Positions 20,727 to 21,449 of a stretch of DNA of 21,449 nt are shown piece by piece; the first letter of the stretch is position 1; each line of letters opens with the position of its first letter. The notes beneath the pieces were generated by a model that worked only from the letters and a program-made list of their open reading frames with translations, ran no database searches and had not been told where the DNA came from. Position numbers and translations under genes: made by a program. Source of the stretch: UBA7803 sp041686955 (lineage in GTDB: Bacteria; Pseudomonadota; Gammaproteobacteria; Pseudomonadales; Azotimanducaceae); NCBI GenBank assembly GCA_041686955.1, contig JAWLCV010000069.1, positions 1 through 21,449 of the forward strand. Reading direction: 5' to 3'.

Positions 20727-21449
20727 TCAGCTCCAGACCTTGATCTCGGGAATGGGCGTTACCCAGCTTCCCCCCCATTCCCTTATGTACGACGTCTGCT
20801 GCATGATCTCCTCCCGCAGGTTCCACGGAAGAATGAACAACAAGTCCGGCCGTTCGTCCCGGATGTGCTCGGGCGGGAAGATCGGAATCCGGCTGCCGGG
20901 AGTGAACGTGTACTGCTTCGCGGGGTTCGCGTCGACGGTGAAATCGATGAGATCGGTGCCGATGCCGCAGTAATTGAGCAGCGTGTTGCCTTTGCCGGGC
21001 GCGCCGTAGCCGGCGATCTTCTTGCCCGAGTTCCTGGCGTCGATGAGGAACTGCAGAATCCCGCGCTTGGTGACCCGCGCCTGGTCCAGGAAGCGCTCGT
21101 AGGTTTCCCCTCGACGCAGTCCGGCGGCATCTTCCTCCTCGAGGAGCTGGGCCACCGCCGGATCGGTGGAGCGACCGCCCTCCTTCGACTGAGCGAACAC
21201 CCTGAGCGACCCGCCGTGGGTGCTCAGCTTCTCGACGTTGTAAACCCTGAGGTTCGCGTGTTCGAGGATCACCCGCACCGCGTGCAGGGAAAGGTAGGAG
21301 AAGTGCTCATGGTAGATGGTGTCGAACTGGTTGAATCGAATCAGGTTCAACAGGTGCGGGAACTCGAGGGTGACGACGCCGCCGGGTGCAAGCAGAGCGG
21401 CCAGTCCCTCGACGAAGTCCTTGATGTCCGGCACGTGAGCCAGAACATT
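20727..21449 (-). CDS. Sugar C-methyltransferase, C-terminal part (truncated by window end)
   Basis: The frame is open to the window edge, so the N-terminus (zinc-binding and SAM-binding parts) is missing. The visible 240 residues start in the Rossmann methyltransferase fold (NVLAHVPDIKDFVEGLAALL, APGGVVTLEFPHLLNLIRFN, FDTIYHEHFSYLSLHAVRVI) and continue into the C-methyltransferase C-terminal domain (Methyltransf_14 type) with STHGGSLRVFAQ and KIAGYGAPGKGNTLLNYCGI. Relatives methylate carbon 3 of NDP-4-keto-deoxysugars to make branched sugars (TylC3-type enzymes). The YHEHFSYLS segment carries the His-Glu-His pattern of that family. It converges on the secreted-protein gene with a 21-nt gap. 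Confidence 0.88.
   Translation of the reverse strand, partial: NVLAHVPDIKDFVEGLAALLAPGGVVTLEFPHLLNLIRFNQFDTIYHEHFSYLSLHAVRVILEHANLRVYNVEKLSTHGGSLRVFAQSKEGGRSTDPAVAQLLEEEDAAGLRRGETYERFLDQARVTKRGILQFLIDARNSGKKIAGYGAPGKGNTLLNYCGIGTDLIDFTVDANPAKQYTFTPGSRIPIFPPEHIRDERPDLLFILPWNLREEIMQQTSYIREWGGSWVTPIPEIKVWS

Overview
The window looks like chromosomal DNA of a GC-rich gammaproteobacterium. The evidence is a gspF-to-gspM type II secretion order typical of Proteobacteria, and a dif-like XerCD site whose two arms are nearly identical to those of E. coli dif. The exact genus cannot be read from the sequence. No rRNA, tRNA, CRISPR array, insertion sequence or phage gene is visible.

Layout. (1) 1-5089, + strand: the 3' part of a type II secretion (general secretion pathway) operon: end of gspF, then gspG, gspH, gspI, gspJ, gspK, gspL and gspM, mostly joined by 1-4 nt overlaps. 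No gspN follows. (2) 5247-7757: lone genes of poorly known function: a short DUF1631-like protein on +, and on the minus strand a conserved membrane-associated protein, a 75-residue lipoprotein and an exported protein made of two diverged copies of one domain. A tandem pair of GC hairpins lies between the convergent genes near 5860-5900. (3) 7878-8333: an orphan HigA antitoxin behind a HigB toxin that has lost its N-terminal half. (4) 8330-12550: start of an exopolysaccharide locus. An XrtA/PEP-CTERM-type sugar-phosphate transferase (minus strand) diverges from a GT4 glycosyltransferase. The shared intergenic region carries a perfect 10-bp inverted repeat. A secreted parallel beta-helix protein follows. 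(5) 12643-13662: a compositionally AT-richer pair, an AbiEii-like nucleotidyltransferase and a small uncharacterised partner, followed 45 nt later by the dif-like site. (6) 13765-20705, + strand: a tightly packed glycan operon: GT2 transferase, NAD-dependent epimerase/dehydratase, SAF-domain oxidoreductase, sugar-1-phosphate cytidylyltransferase, PIG-L deacetylase, polysaccharide pyruvyl transferase and a secreted protein of unknown fold. (7) 20727-21449, minus strand: the C-terminal two thirds of a sugar C-methyltransferase, cut by the window end.

How it works together. The T2SS genes build the pseudopilus and its inner-membrane platform. The right half most likely makes and exports a polysaccharide. 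The phosphoglycosyltransferase at 8330-9751 would load the first sugar on undecaprenyl phosphate, and GT4 and GT2 enzymes extend it. The cytidylyltransferase, epimerase, SAF oxidoreductase and C-methyltransferase suggest a nucleotide-activated, possibly C-methyl-branched sugar. PIG-L and the pyruvyl transferase would decorate the glycan. The two secreted proteins may process or bind it.

The most striking signal is at chromosome scale. All four GGGNAGGG (KOPS-type) octamers found by hand point toward the dif-like site: two on + to its left, two on minus to its right. This supports the replication terminus / dimer-resolution site of the chromosome lying inside this polysaccharide region, next to a recently acquired toxin-like pair.
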